NCBI GenBank assembly: GCA_032718475.1
Contig: JAUCBJ010007059.1
Span: forward strand, 1-45,857
Length of the DNA: 45,857 nt
Origin: Nemertoderma westbladi
Taxonomy: Eukaryota; Xenacoelomorpha; Nemertodermatida; Nemertodermatidae
Direction: 5' to 3'
Position numbers and translations under genes: made by a program. Numbering within the stretch: the first letter of the stretch is position 1; every line of letters starts with the position of its first letter. Positions 19,287 to 29,795 of this stretch are shown in pieces. The notes under the pieces are model-generated. The model searched no databases. It was not told the origin of the DNA and saw nothing but the letters and a program-made list of their open reading frames with translations.

Positions 19287-19700
19287 GACCCATCTTTTAA
19301 TCAGTATACCTACTTTAGAATTTGTTTACCTATCACCAACAGTGGGATGCGAGTCTTAAAGGGTCGTATATGCATGCAATATACGAAACGCAACCCCTCT
19401 TTGTGTGTATATCGTGTCCTTCATACGTGAACTGATATTCTAACGTGTCGGTTTCCCTGTTCCATATTATTCCTATAATTCTCTGCTCTGCCTGATACCT
19501 TTTGTCTGCAACCAGTTCCTCTGTAAAGTTCAACAGTACCAGTTTGCCTTCTCTGTGGTTCCCTCCTGTCCTGTGATTTTATCCATTGCCTCCATGAATT
19601 CCATCGAATTTGATTTAAACTTGGTAAGATTATCCGGATCCTTTCATTATCTCACAAACTTCGAGCACCTTTCTTAGCTCAGTCAGTCAGTAGCTGTAAT
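19287..19700 (-). pseudogene. BEL/Pao pol fragment
   Basis: Minus-strand translation matches the region after the reverse transcriptase of the main BEL element, with three phrases in the same order: GIIWNRETDTLEYQ, HDIHTKRGCVSYIA and IYDPLRLAS. They correspond to residues around 1204-1247 of that polyprotein. Upstream KVLEVCEIMKGS and downstream GKQILK are present with frameshifts. It is a relic of a second, diverged BEL copy of about 0.4 kb without LTRs. Confidence 0.75.
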
Positions 19701-20033
19701 ACCGCTTGTATATCTATATTTAATTTTGTGATCCTAGTCATATTTTTTACACTGATGCTAATCCCTAAACAGGGCATACCTCGATATTTGGGCTATGTCC
19801 TATGGGGACGACGAACTTACGAAACTACCGGGTCTGAAATATTCGCTGGGGCCGGGTTTAAGCTGGGTTTTAATAATGCCGGGGTTATTAATATTAATAT
19901 TGATCAAATTATGCTCAAAGGTTTTCAAATACACAACAATATGTTATAGGGGCCTATAAATAAAGAAAATGGTATAAAGTTGTTATATTATAACAATAAT
20001 AAAATAGGCATGATACTTTGCCAATGAATTAAT
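19701..20033. other. Intergenic sequence; nothing recognised
   Basis: AT-rich sequence between the BEL relic and the MITE, with no repeat or coding signal that I can support. Confidence 0.4.
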
Positions 20034-20365
20034 TTTTTCAGAAGTTCTTCATGACATCATAATTTATGGTCGACCATATATTTATTATTAATTTAATTAT
20101 TATTTATAATAACCTTGTAGGGCGAGGCCATTCATTAGTTACCATTCGGGCGTGGGCGAGGCCTTTCATTGGTTACTTTAAGTAATTCCATTCAAATAAA
20201 CGTGCAATTGGATGTTTTCCCACTACCGTAACCAATGAATGGCCAGTCAATATCTCGCCCTAAAAGGAACCGGGAAATTCAAACTTCTAGAAATAATTTA
20301 TGGTCGATCAAATATTAATTTATGGTCGACCATAAATTATGACGTCATGGAGAACTTCTGAAAAA
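20034..20365. mobile_element. MITE with about 44-bp terminal inverted repeats
   Basis: The left end reads TTTTTCAGAAGTTCTTCATG and the right end, reversed, TTTTTCAGAAGTTCTCCATG. Both continue through GACRTCATAATTTATGGTCGACCATA-type sequence. Inside, a second inverted pair (GGCGAGGCCATTCATTAGTT at about 20123 against a GTAACCAATGAATGGCC segment at about 20228) extends the fold. There is no coding capacity. I could not identify a clear target duplication. Confidence 0.7.
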
Positions 20366-20559
20366 CAAAATAATAATTAATTAATTTGCAAAGATCAGCC
20401 TCAGCCTCCGTAGCATGATGAAAAATAAATATTTTTTCTAAATTTATTTCCATGTGAATGTACTGTATGGTGGCCGCTGACAGCCTGAGTGGCCACTATT
20501 GTAATATTTCTATTGTTTCTCCGACTTTTGAAAGCTCGTTCGAATGGGTATGTGCTAAA

Positions 20560-21175
20560 ATGCACAACGAGCAACAATGAGCAACAACGAGCAACAATGA
20601 GCAACAATGAGCAACAATGAGCAACAATGAGCAACAACGAGCAAAAATGAGCAACAACGAGCCACAATCAGCAACAATGAGCTACAACGAGCAACAATGA
20701 GCAAAAATGAGCAACAACGAGCCACAATCAGCAACAATGAGCTACAACGAGCAACAATGAGCAACAACGAGCAACAATGAGCAACAACTAGCAACAATGA
20801 GCAACAACGAGCAACAATGAGCAACAACGAACAACAATGAGCAACAACGAGCAACAATGAGAGACAAATGAGCAACAATGAGCAACAACTAGCAACAATG
20901 AGCAACAACGAGCAACAATGAGCAACAACGAGCAACAATGAGCAACAATGAGCAACAACGAGCAAAAATGAGCAATAACGAGCCACAATCAGCAACAATG
21001 AGCTACAACGAGCAACAATGAGCAACAACGAGCAACAATGAGCAACAACTAGCAACAATGATCAACAACGAGCAACAATGAGCAACAACGAACAACAATG
21101 AGCAACAACGAGCAACAATGAGAGACAAATGAGCAACAATGAGCATCAATGATCCACAATGAGCAACAATAATGA
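20560..21175. repeat. Left 10-bp satellite array (GAGCAACAAY)
   Basis: About 60 copies of GAGCAACAAT/GAGCAACAAC. A higher-order variant containing GAGCCACAATCAGCAAC and GAGCTACAAC recurs several times. A second variant with GAGAGACAAAT occurs twice. The repeat is open in several frames, giving Leu/Cys-rich pseudo-proteins that are not genes. Confidence 0.95.
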
Positions 21176-21327
21176 CGACACACAACAATGAGACTGAAAT
21201 AAGGTAAACTGATAAATATTTGTATAGGCCTACCGGTCCTGGTATATGAGTATTGTGCAACATCTTGATGACATTGCGGGTATGGCAGCATTATTTATTA
21301 AGTTCTTGGTTGGGAATTTATTTATAT

Positions 21328-21588
21328 TGTAGCGGTTGGCTACTTAACTTCGAATTAAAAACTAAATACCGATAAAACTTCATATATTTGACCAATATAC
21401 TTTCAGTTTCGACTGGTCAGTGCTGTCCTGCCGTACCGCTATACAGGTACCACTTTTTGTCTGTTACTGCCTGACTCTCCTGTAGTGCCACCGGTACTGC
21501 AGTTTAACAGGCTACTCCGACATTTGATTATTATAATATATTTAAACTATTTTTATATTACAATGGGAAGCGGAGATATACCGCTTCA
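21328..21588 (+). repeat. 5' LTR of Gypsy copy 1
   Basis: It begins TGTAGCGGTTGG and, if it ends at CCGCTTCA, it stops one base before the candidate primer site TGGTGACCCGG. The alternative end is TTTAACA at 21509, where similarity with the 3' copy stops. Confidence 0.7.
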
Positions 21589-21647
21589 TTGGTGACCCGG
21601 ACACACACAACCGCATGTTGTGTGTGTTTAGCGAGTGAGCTATCGCG

Positions 21648-22730
21648 ATGGCCGAGGAACACAACACCGACGTCAATGCAGTTTCCTTCAAGTTACCTCA
21701 GTTTTGGGCGAATAACGATGCGGTTTTGTTTACTCAGGTGGAGGCCCAGTTCACCATACGCAGGATCTCCAACGACTCAACTAAATAGTTTTATGTTGTC
21801 GCTCCCCTCGATCAGTCTACAGCAGCTCATCTCATAGACACTCTTACTTCCCCTCCTGTCACTGGTCGGTATGATGATATTAAAGCTCGACTTCTTGGTA
21901 CCTTCTCCCTCAGTCATCGCGAGCTAGCTGCCAAACTCCTTCACATCCACGGTCTCGGCAAACGGAAACTGTCGCAACTCATGGATGAGATGCTCGCACT
22001 GCTCGGCGGACATCAACCATGTCTCCTGTTTGAGCAACTTTTCCTCGAGCAGCTTCCAAACGATATTCGGATGCAGCTCTCTGATGCTTCCTTTACCGAT
22101 CCTCGTGCACTCGCAGCTACTGCGGACGTTATTTTGTTAGCCAAACAACAGGGAATGGCACATATAAACCATATAAGCCATATAAACAAACTGTATACTC
22201 CCCGTCCGGTCCCGGTCCAAAACCAAGCGAAACTGTCACTCCTGCTCGCTCCGCAACAACCAACTCAAACTCATCTGATAGTAAACTTTGCTACTACCAC
22301 ACACGTTTTGGTAGTGCTGCACGTCGCTGCCAACCCACGTGCGCGTACCAGGGAAATGTGCAGACCAGCCGACATTAACCGCTGCGTCGGCTGGTCCAAC
22401 AGCAAGGCGGGAACATCTCTTCTATGTGAGAGACCAGAAGTCAGGGTGTCAGTTCCTTGTTGACACCAGTGCACAAGTCAGCGTTTTCCCTGCCAACAGT
22501 TCCGACACTCGCTCCGGCTCATCAGGCCCGTGTCTACTAGCAGTCAACGGCTCATCTATTCATTCCTACAGTACCCGTGGGCTATGCCTCAACTTCAATG
22601 GTTACAGGTTTACCTGGGATTTTGTTATCGCAGACGTTCCCCAGCCGCTGCTTGGGGCTGACTTTCTCTGTGATAATTCCCTCCTTGTAGACTTGAAGGG
22701 GCAGCGGTTCATCGAAATTGAGTCGTTTCA
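21648..22730 (+). pseudogene. Gypsy copy 1 gag and protease remnant
   Basis: The ATG at 21648 opens MAEEHNTDVNAVSFKLPQFW, a Gypsy gag start. An in-frame TAG at 21786-21788 interrupts it, after which FYVVAPLDQSTAAHLIDTL, ARLLGTFSLSHRELAAKLL and MDEMLALLGGHQPCLLFEQL follow, all conserved gag phrases. Frameshifts near 22170-22350 remove the linker. The protease follows from about 22400: QFLVDTSAQVSVFPAN has Ser where the active-site DTGA has Gly, and LLGADFL near 22655 is the C-terminal protease motif. The copy is non-functional. Confidence 0.75.
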
Positions 22731-23830
22731 ACCGATTCATCTACGTCGCTCAAGTTACTCGACAATGCACCAGTTTATCTATTCGAATTCCCCAACATCA
22801 CCACCCCAACTTTCTCTCAGCCGACTGCCCGCCATGGAGTCGAGCACTTCATCCCGAACTCCGGACTCCCGGTACACGGACGGGCACGCCGACTTCCACC
22901 CAATAAGTTGGAGTTGGCTAAGGAGGAATACCACCAGATGGAAACCATGGGGATTATATGGCGTTCCAATAGTCCCTGGTCCTACCCGCTTCAAATGGCA
23001 CCAAAACCATCTGGAGGATGGCGACCCTGTAGAGACAACCATCTGCTTAACGACGCGACCACTCCAGACAGATACCCAGTCCCACACATACAGGACTTAT
23101 CTGCGTGCCACGTGGGGGCAATGATTTTCTTGAAAGTCAACCTGGTAGATTCCTGGTCCATTCCAACGACATTCCAAAGACCGCCATCATAACTCCCTTT
23201 GGTCTTTTCGAGTTTATACGCATGCCCTTCTGTCTAAAAAAGGCCGCACAAGCATTCCAATGTCTAATGGACAACGTTTGTGCTGGACTGGATTTTGCAT
23301 TTTGCATTTAAACTGCTCCTCAGCCGAGTTGGTTTACGGTGCCCCTCTCACGGTCCCAGGCGACTTTATTGCCTCTTCATCTGATTAACCGACATCACTG
23401 GCCTTCCTACCAGACGTCCAGACGCACGCACGCCAGTTTGTCCAACACCGACTTCTCACCACGCGTTACCTAAATCCTCCGTTCCGTCGCAATTATCCAC
23501 CAGCCTTTATGTTTTGAACGTCACGATTCCCATCGCACTCCTTTACAGAGACCCTATGACAGCCCCTTTGAAGTCATTGAGACTGGTCTTAAGACATTTA
23601 AAATTGCATATGGTAGCCTCAAGCCAGCTCATCTAGACATCGACCAACCTGTGGATGGGGCTGAACCCCCATGACGTGGACGACCACCCGGATGCCCCCT
23701 AGTGGACACGCAAGTGAAACATACCATGCGTCCACCTCGCCCCCTAAGCGACAAGAAACATTCGATATTTACTAGGAGTGGCCGTACAATCCGCCCTCCA
23801 GATTATCTATAGTTTTTATTTTTTGGTTCT
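22731..23830 (+). pseudogene. Gypsy copy 1 reverse transcriptase remnant and integrase tail
   Basis: The RT N-terminus is recognisable as WRPCRDNHLLNDATTPDRYP followed by VPHIQDLSA, then in a second frame DIPKTAIITPFGLFEFIRMP and FCLKKAAQAFQCLMD. The sequence breaks at 23311, before the YxDD motif. It resumes in the integrase C-terminal region (SSAELVYGAPLTVPGDF), with many stops to about 23810. The missing block is roughly the RT palm, RNase H and integrase core. Confidence 0.7.
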
Positions 23831-23841
23831 GGGGGGAGCTC

Positions 23842-24024
23842 TGTAGCGGTTGGCTACTTAACTTCGAACAAAAAATTAAATATCGAAAAAAACTTCATAT
23901 ATTTGACCAATATACTTTCAGTTTTGACTGGTCAGTGTTGTCCTGCCATACCACTGTACAGGTACCACTTTTTGTCTGTTACTGCCTGACACTCCTGCAG
24001 TGCTACCGGTACTGCAGTTTAACA
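23842..24024 (+). repeat. 3' LTR of Gypsy copy 1
   Basis: It matches 21328-21509 with scattered substitutions and is followed immediately by the right satellite array. Confidence 0.8.
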
Positions 24025-24029
24025 ATTGT

Positions 24030-25080
24030 TTGTGGCTTGTTGTTCGTTGTTGCTCATTGTTGTACGTTGTTGTTCGATGTTGAACTTTAATATTGCTTGT
24101 TATTGCTCATTGTTGCTCGTTGTTGCTCATTGTTGCTCGTTGTTGCTCATTGTTGTACGTTGGTGCTCATTGTTGTACGTTTTTGCTCGTTGTTGTACTT
24201 TATTATTGCTTGTTATTGCTCATTGTTGCTCGTTGTTGCTCATTGTTGTTCATTGTTGCTCGTTGTTGCTCATTATTGTTCGTTGTTGCTCATTGTTGCT
24301 CGTTGTTGCTCGTGGTTGTACTTTATTATTGCTCGTTGTTGCTCATTGTTGCTCGTTGTTGGTCATTGTTGCTCGTTGTTGCTCATTATAGCTCATTGTT
24401 GCTCGTTGTTGCTCATTGTTGCTCGTTGTTGCTCATTATTGTTCGTTGTTGCTCATTGTTGCTCGTTATTGTACTTTATTATTGCTTGTTGTTGCTCATT
24501 GTTGCTCATTCATTGTTGCTCATTGTTGCTCGTTGTTGCTCATTATTGTTCGTTGTTGCTCATTGTTGCTCGTTGTTGCTCGTGGTTGTACTTTATTATT
24601 GCTCATTGTTGCTCATTGTTGGTCATTGTTGCTCGTTGTTGCTCATTATAGCTCAGTGTTGCTCGTTGTTGGTCATTGTTGCTCGTTGTTGCTCATTATT
24701 GTTCGTTGTTGCTCATTGTTGCTCGTTATTGTACTTTATTATTGCTTGTTGTTGCTCATTGTTGCTCATTATTGTTCGTTGTTGGTCATTGTTGCTCGTT
24801 GTTGCTCATTATAGCTCATTGTTGCTCGTTGTTGCTCATTGTTGCTCGTTGTTGCTCATTATTGTTCGTTGTTGCTCATTGTTGCTCGTTATTGTACTTT
24901 ATTATTGCTTGTTGTTGCTCATTGTTGCTCGTTGTTGCTCATTGTTGCTCGTTGTTGCTCATTATTGTTCGTTGTTGCTCATTGTTGCTCGTTATTGTAC
25001 TTTATTATTGCTTGTTGTTGCTCATTGTTGCTCGTTGTTGCTCGTTGTTACTCATTGTTGCTCATAGTTGCTCGTTGTGC
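24030..25080. repeat. Right 10-bp satellite array (inverted orientation)
   Basis: About 100 copies of RTTGTTGCTC, the reverse complement of the left array unit. A higher-order variant containing TTGTACTTTATTATTGCT recurs many times here and is absent from the left array. It begins directly after the 3' LTR of Gypsy copy 1. Confidence 0.95.
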
Positions 25081-25166
25081 ATTTTAGCACCTACCATTCG
25101 AATGACTTTACAAAACTCTGAAACTCGGGGAAACAAATCTAATTGGCTGGGGTAAATCTTTTCGAC

Positions 25167-25188
25167 CTACGCATAGGCCTATGCGTAG
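25167..25188. repeat. Perfect 22-bp palindrome
   Basis: The 11-base half CTACGCATAGG is followed directly by its exact reverse complement. It lies between the right satellite flank and the Gypsy 2 target site. No function is assigned. Confidence 0.8.
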
Positions 25189-25233
25189 TTTGTAGGAATC
25201 GGTGGCTCACTTGCTGTGGCTCACTCACACTGC

Positions 25234-25511
25234 TGTAGTGTTATTATTTATTAGTTGATTGATTGTTATTATTTGGTGTGGTGCCTTTTGTTTGAGATTG
25301 GTTTTGTGTGATTCAGCTGGGTTGGAGAAATAGCTGATTGTATGTGTGAGGGTATGTGTGGATGAAGGAGAGAGGGGAGGAGTTCAGAAGGTTAGGTGAA
25401 TTGGTGAAGGGTTGATTAAAAAGTTATTTAATGTGCTATTTTATATATTATTTTGATATTGACTTAAGATTTTAGCGATTTAGATATTATCTTGGTGTTT
25501 TCTCTTTTACA
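25234..25511 (+). repeat. 5' LTR of Gypsy copy 2
   Basis: TG...CA ends; a few small indels relative to the 3' copy (for example the 3' copy has an extra CAGGCTGG-like segment and lacks four bases near 25452). The target duplication CTGC precedes it. Confidence 0.92.
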
Positions 25512-25524
25512 AGCTATCACCGCA

Positions 25525-26290
25525 ATGTCTCTCAAATTGAGTCAAGTTATTAAACCGTTTGGTGGTGATGATAAAACTGTCGATTTCAGTGAGTGGTTGA
25601 AAAAGTTCAATTTGGTGGCCAAAACTCAAAAATGGGTAGAACTGCATAATCATCTCCCATTGTTATTAGAAAAAGCTGCGTTCATGATATATGATCAACT
25701 TTCTGATGATGTCAAAGAAAACTATGATTTGATCAGTTGCATTCTCACTAACTCCAACACAGGCCTACTCTGAGTTTGTGAAACGGGTGTGGTCCCCAGA
25801 CGAGACCGTAGAAGTGTATCTATCAGACCTTAAACGTTTGATAGTATTGACTGGAATTAAACCATCTGATTTAGAACGAATGATGCCAATCGTAAAGTGC
25901 CTGTTTTTAAATGGCTTGCCAGAAGATGTAAGTAGCCAGTTAGTTACTATGACAGCGGCAGAAGACGTAATGACATTGGAAGAGTTGATAGTAAAGGCAA
26001 GACGAGTTATCGTAGATCGAAGAGCCAATGCGAGTTGCAACAGCGGTAGTCTAATTGGAGCTGTAGGCGGGGCTCCATGATAGATAAACCAGTCGAACAG
26101 TAACGATCCAAGTAGACCCATTGCTCGAAATTCATCTACATTCCTTTGCTTTAATTGTGGCAAAGCAGGGCATATTGCGTCTCAGTGTAGAGGAGAGAGA
26201 AAAACAGTCCAATGTTATCGATGTTCCAGATATGGCCACATGGCAAAGAATTGTGGAACGAAAGAGACGGGAAACAGGAGTGGGGGATTG
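25525..26290 (+). pseudogene. Gypsy copy 2 gag with two CCHC knuckles
   Basis: The ATG at 25525 opens MSLKLSQVIKPFGGDDKTVD with a capsid-like helical region (FSEWLKKFNLVAKTQ). A frameshift near 25770 moves to a second frame (FVKRVWSPDETVEVYLSDLK to 26080), where the stop TGA follows a Gly-rich stretch. In a third frame, two C-x2-C-x4-H-x4-C knuckles follow: CFNCGKAGHIASQC from 26147 and CYRCSRYGHMAKNC ending near 26254. The structural protein is clear but is disrupted at two points. Confidence 0.8.
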
Positions 26291-27829
26291 TAGGTGTTGC
26301 TGCGCTACCTTCCTCCAAGAACATCAGCTTACTAAAGTGTGCAGTGAAAATTTCCATACCTGACAACGAAACTGCAGCTAAGTATATTGTAAGATTGAGT
26401 AAGATAGAGTATATGTAAGATTGGTATAGATTCATACGGTTCTCAATCTATTAGTTCCTCAGGTTTTTTGTACAGTAAAGCAATGTTTGTTTTTTCGAAT
26501 GTTTATTCGAAAACGTTTATGATGTTAAACGGTACAAATATCCAAACTGTTGGTAAAGTTTGTATTTGTTTGTATGAGTTACCAGGAATTAGTAATAGTG
26601 TTCTTATAGACATGTAAATGTAGTATATGGTTAGTGAATGGTTGTGACATATTTGGCGTAGATTTGTTTCATGGTATAGATGCTATTGTGCAGTTGGGGG
26701 GTATCCAAATATGTTCGAATCTTAATAAAACTGTGTCTTCTGTGGTATTCCTAAATTCCGGAATAAATGTAATAAATGATGTTTGTGGTACGATTGCATC
26801 TACATGTGAAGACGACATTACAAACAACAAACTGATTTCCAATGATGATAAATGTACAATGAAATTACATAAATACAATAGTGTTAGTCCTACCTGCCTT
26901 TTGAATAACGATAATATCAAACCAAATGTGCATAAACTAAATTCAACAACCGCTAAATTTCACGAACATGAAAATGGGGATGTTACTATCACTGAGAGTG
27001 ATTTTATTGTGAAATTTGAATTCAAGAAGAAGCATTGGGTATTAGAATGGGTGTGGAAAAATAACATTCCCCCGAACCACAAAATCGGCAGTGGTATTGG
27101 GGATTATGGAATAAAATTAGATAATGCACATACACAAATGTTTGACAAGAAAATTGAAGGGTGTTTGGAAAACGAATTCATCGTTAAATATAATCCAATT
27201 CTTCATGGTCAAGTACAATGTGTATTACCATTAATGCCTGTGATTCAAGATGATAAAGTCACTACACTGGTTAGGCCGGTTTTGGATTATTCATTATTAA
27301 ACAAATGTATGGTGAGCTTTCCTGGTCCAAATATGGCTGTTTGTAATGAGAAACAACGTAAGTGGAGACAGTGGTCTAATAACTGTAAGCTTGTTGACAT
27401 CAAAAAGGCGTACTTGCAAATACATGTTGCCCCCAATTTATTGAAATATCAGGCAACAAGGATGGGATTCGGCTTGGAAAAACTCCCCGCAAGGTGCTGG
27501 AGACCATAGTGGAATTTGTATTTGGTGTGTTCCATTTTCCATCGAGTGGAGTAGATTATTATATAGATGATATTGACTGTGACGAGAATTTTATTTCAGT
27601 TAGTTCTGTTCAGAATACACTAAATGTTTATGGATTAGAAACAAAACCGCCTGTCAGTATTATAGACAACTCTATTCTGGGTTTACATATATTTACCCAT
27701 AAAAGTGAACTTAACTGGTGTCGACAAGATAAAGGCGACCTTACACCTCAATTGCCCAAAATGACTCGACGTGAATTACATTCATGGAGCGGGAGATTAA
27801 TCGGTCTGTTTCCAGTGTGTGGCTGGTAA
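26291..27829 (+). pseudogene. Gypsy copy 2 protease remnant and reverse transcriptase
   Basis: Protease-region phrases survive at 26480-26600 in shifted frames (MMLNGTNIQTVGKVCICLYE). From 26634 a 291-codon frame runs into the RT: PVLDYSLLNKCMVSFPGPNM, then the motif A region CKLVDIKKAYLQIHVAP with the catalytic Asp, ending near 27509. A second frame (27494-27829) carries the active-site YIDDI (about 27561) and ends with TRRELHSWSGRLIGLFPVCG, a connection segment seen in several invertebrate Gypsy lineages. The overlap of frames at 27494-27509 marks a small deletion. Confidence 0.8.
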
Positions 27830-27930
27830 AGACTACCTTGTAGCTAGATGAAACGTCAGTGAACGTATGGTTGGGATTCTGATGTGGATCCATGGATTTT
27901 GAATTTAGTAACTGAAACATGGAATAAGGT

Positions 27931-28326
27931 ATGTACTGTACAAAGGATCCGGTACATGGTGTTTGGAGAGTGGATACAATGTCCTGGCAACTGTTTAAAA
28001 ATTTCAACATCAACATAGGTCGCAGTGCAGTGAGACACCCAGAGAGCCAAGGCGCTGTGGAGAGGTTCCACAGGACGTTTCTGACATTAGTTCGCAAAAC
28101 ATTGGATGGAAATGATAACTGGGCATTGAAGTTAGATGTTTTGATACATTTATATCGCCATAGACCAACTACAACAACAAAGATTAGCCCAATGAAAGCA
28201 ATGTGTAGGTGGGAGTGGGGTGACAGAGATGGTGTTATAGGAAAACCGTTAAGCAGGGATCCCAAACTAGTTGATTATCTTGAAGATTGTTTGTCCAAAC
28301 TTGACACAGTGGATCTAAGTGGATAA
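27931..28326 (+). pseudogene. Gypsy copy 2 integrase C-terminal half
   Basis: RHPESQGAVERFHRTFLTLV contains the Glu of the DDE triad. KISPMKAMCRWEWGDRDG and DYLEDCLSKLDTV follow. RNase H and the first half of the integrase are missing, so roughly 1 kb was deleted between 27829 and 27931. A short tail (35977-36162) with KIVNIDIVKHYVKNC is probably the chromodomain-side end of the same integrase, separated by the nested LINE. Confidence 0.75.
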
Positions 28327-28399
28327 GAGGGTTTCCTGCTGACATGTCCTACCAAACTTAGCTCCTATATAATTACTGAATTATAATGCATGTTTACCG

Positions 28400-29513
28400 G
28401 TATCGGTACCACTTGCATTATCATATATTTAGCGTTGATTCGAAATGGCGGATTCCACTCCCGATAATAATAGAGGGAGACGCGGGTCGATTTTATCAGG
28501 CCCTGAAGAAGAGCTGATGGCAGTGAATAGATCAGGTACACCAACAATTCCCGATAGATCTGGAATTGTTATCATTGATAGCTGCCTTTCGCTAATGGTA
28601 CAGGGACTGTCGTCAAACCTATCTAGTACTGTGCTAGAAGGTTGTCTGTCGAGGTTTACCCCAGAAGAAATTCTTGTTGCTAAGGATAAGTTGTTTAAAG
28701 GGTGCGGGTTTGATCCAATTGAAAGAAGGGACTCAGTGGGACGTACAGTGGAGTGGCGAAGGCGAATGCCATTGATATTCAGGAGAAACTGCATTCAATG
28801 GACCTATGGATCCATTCCAGTCATAGCTATTACAGCACTCGAGGCTTTGTCATTGCCAAATCTGACGAAATCTGCAACTAAAGATAGGTCTAGTAGTACA
28901 GAGTCAAACACTAGATTCTCGTTATTGGAGGACAAATTTTGAGCAATGTATTCGGGCGATGTGAGTTGATCTTGGTGATAGAATGAAATCAATAGAGACC
29001 AAGTTAATTCAAGTCAGCACAAAGCAATCAGATTCTGTTAACTGGAATGGCACTGGGCTTACCCTAGGACATCCCCCTGTGGCCGGGTTGGACAGGCCTT
29101 CCATACCGAGATGCGTTGGTCAACTCAAACATCGGTAGAGTATCATCCGTCGCGTGTTGTACAGACAAATCCCGCGTCGTGTCCGCCCAGGACTCCCATC
29201 CTAAAGCTGTTCCACGGCGTTCCTTCTCGCCGGTACAACAGAAACCTACATCAACCAAGCCTTCAAGTTCCAGCTTATTGAGAAACAACCAATTCTTCCA
29301 TATTTCCACGCCGCCAATAGCGGGAGTGGGAGCCGATGGGCAAGGAAGTTTGAAACGCTGAAGATACCGATCTACTGGAGATAATGGAATTGTGACTCCC
29401 ATTCCAGGTACACCAGACACAGACGTCCGTCATATACCGGTACCCAGACAGACAGACGTGGATGGGTTGATTCGGGTTCCGGAACATAAACCATGGCGAC
29501 ATGTGGTCGGTAC
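28400..29513 (+). mobile_element. LINE inserted in Gypsy copy 2, left part (ORF1)
   Basis: The ORF starting at ATG 28445 (MADSTPDNNRGRRGSILSGP) runs 165 codons and holds FTPEEILVAKDKLFKGCGFD, a helical module that I associate tentatively with ORF1 proteins of invertebrate LINEs. A Ser/Pro-rich linker (29116-29361) and PIPGTPDTDVRHIPVPRQTD (from 29395) continue in other frames. The sequence is cut at 29513 by Gypsy copy 3 and resumes at 34805. The exact left border of the LINE is not defined. Confidence 0.6.
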
Positions 29514-29758
29514 TGTGGTAGTAAGTACTACAGTACATGGCCTTATCTGCATATGGCTTATTATTATTATGGATATAGCCTAGGGTACCGGTTAGGACAG
29601 TATTGTGATTAGGTGTTGGGGAGTGCAGTACTGTTGCTTAGGTATCGGTACTGATGTGTACAGGTGCCACATATTTACTACAGCTATATAGCTGGGTTAT
29701 AGCTACATTATATATATATCATATTATTACTATATGGTTGTTGTTCATATCTACGCCA
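29514..29758 (+). repeat. 5' LTR of Gypsy copy 3
   Basis: 245 bp with TG...CA ends; preceded by GGTAC and followed at once by the primer binding site. Confidence 0.95.
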
Positions 29759-29775
29759 TGGCGACGAGGATGGGA
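29759..29775 (+). promoter_or_regulatory. tRNA primer binding site of Gypsy copy 3
   Basis: TGGCGACGAGGATGGGA begins immediately after the LTR terminal CA, the standard position and TGG start of a primer binding site. Confidence 0.8.
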
Positions 29776-29795
29776 TCAGGAAATACATGTAGGGT

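Larger units (their letters stand above)
21328..24024 (+). mobile_element. Gypsy copy 1: internally deleted LTR retrotransposon
   Basis: Direct repeats starting TGTAGCGGTTGGCTACTTAA lie at 21328 and 23842, and a G-rich polypurine tract (GGGGGGAG, 23831-23838) precedes the second. TGGTGACCCGG at 21590 is a plausible tRNA primer site. The repeats are alignable over 182 bp, to TTTAACA. Either the LTR is that long, or it extends to CCGCTTCA at 21588 and the 3' LTR is truncated against the satellite. Gag, protease and part of the RT are present. The RT core, RNase H and most of the integrase are deleted. No target duplication was recognised. Confidence 0.85.
20519..25133. mobile_element. Candidate Foldback-like element: inverted 10-bp satellite arms
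   Basis: The left end reads TTCGAATGGGTATGTGCTAA then ATGCACAACGAGCAAC (20539-20575). The right end, reversed from 25102, reads TTCGAATGGTAGGTGCTAAA then ATGCACAACGAGCAAC. Inside each end lies an array of the same 10-bp unit in opposite orientation. Long terminal inverted repeats built of short tandem repeats are the hallmark of Foldback (FB/Galileo-type) elements. The centre is occupied by a deleted Gypsy copy (21328-24024). No transposase is visible, no target duplication was recognised, and the two arrays carry different higher-order variants, so independent arrays cannot be excluded. Confidence 0.5.

Noticed and set aside
20555-21263. Long Leu/Cys/Ala-rich ORFs on the minus strand (up to 167 codons), resembling membrane proteins
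   Set aside because: They are translations of the 10-bp satellite, open in several overlapping frames, without a start context or non-repeat sequence.
24026-25155. Long Leu/Cys/Ala-rich ORFs on the plus strand (up to 324 codons)
   Set aside because: Same satellite in the other orientation; all three frames are open, as expected for this repeat and not for a gene.
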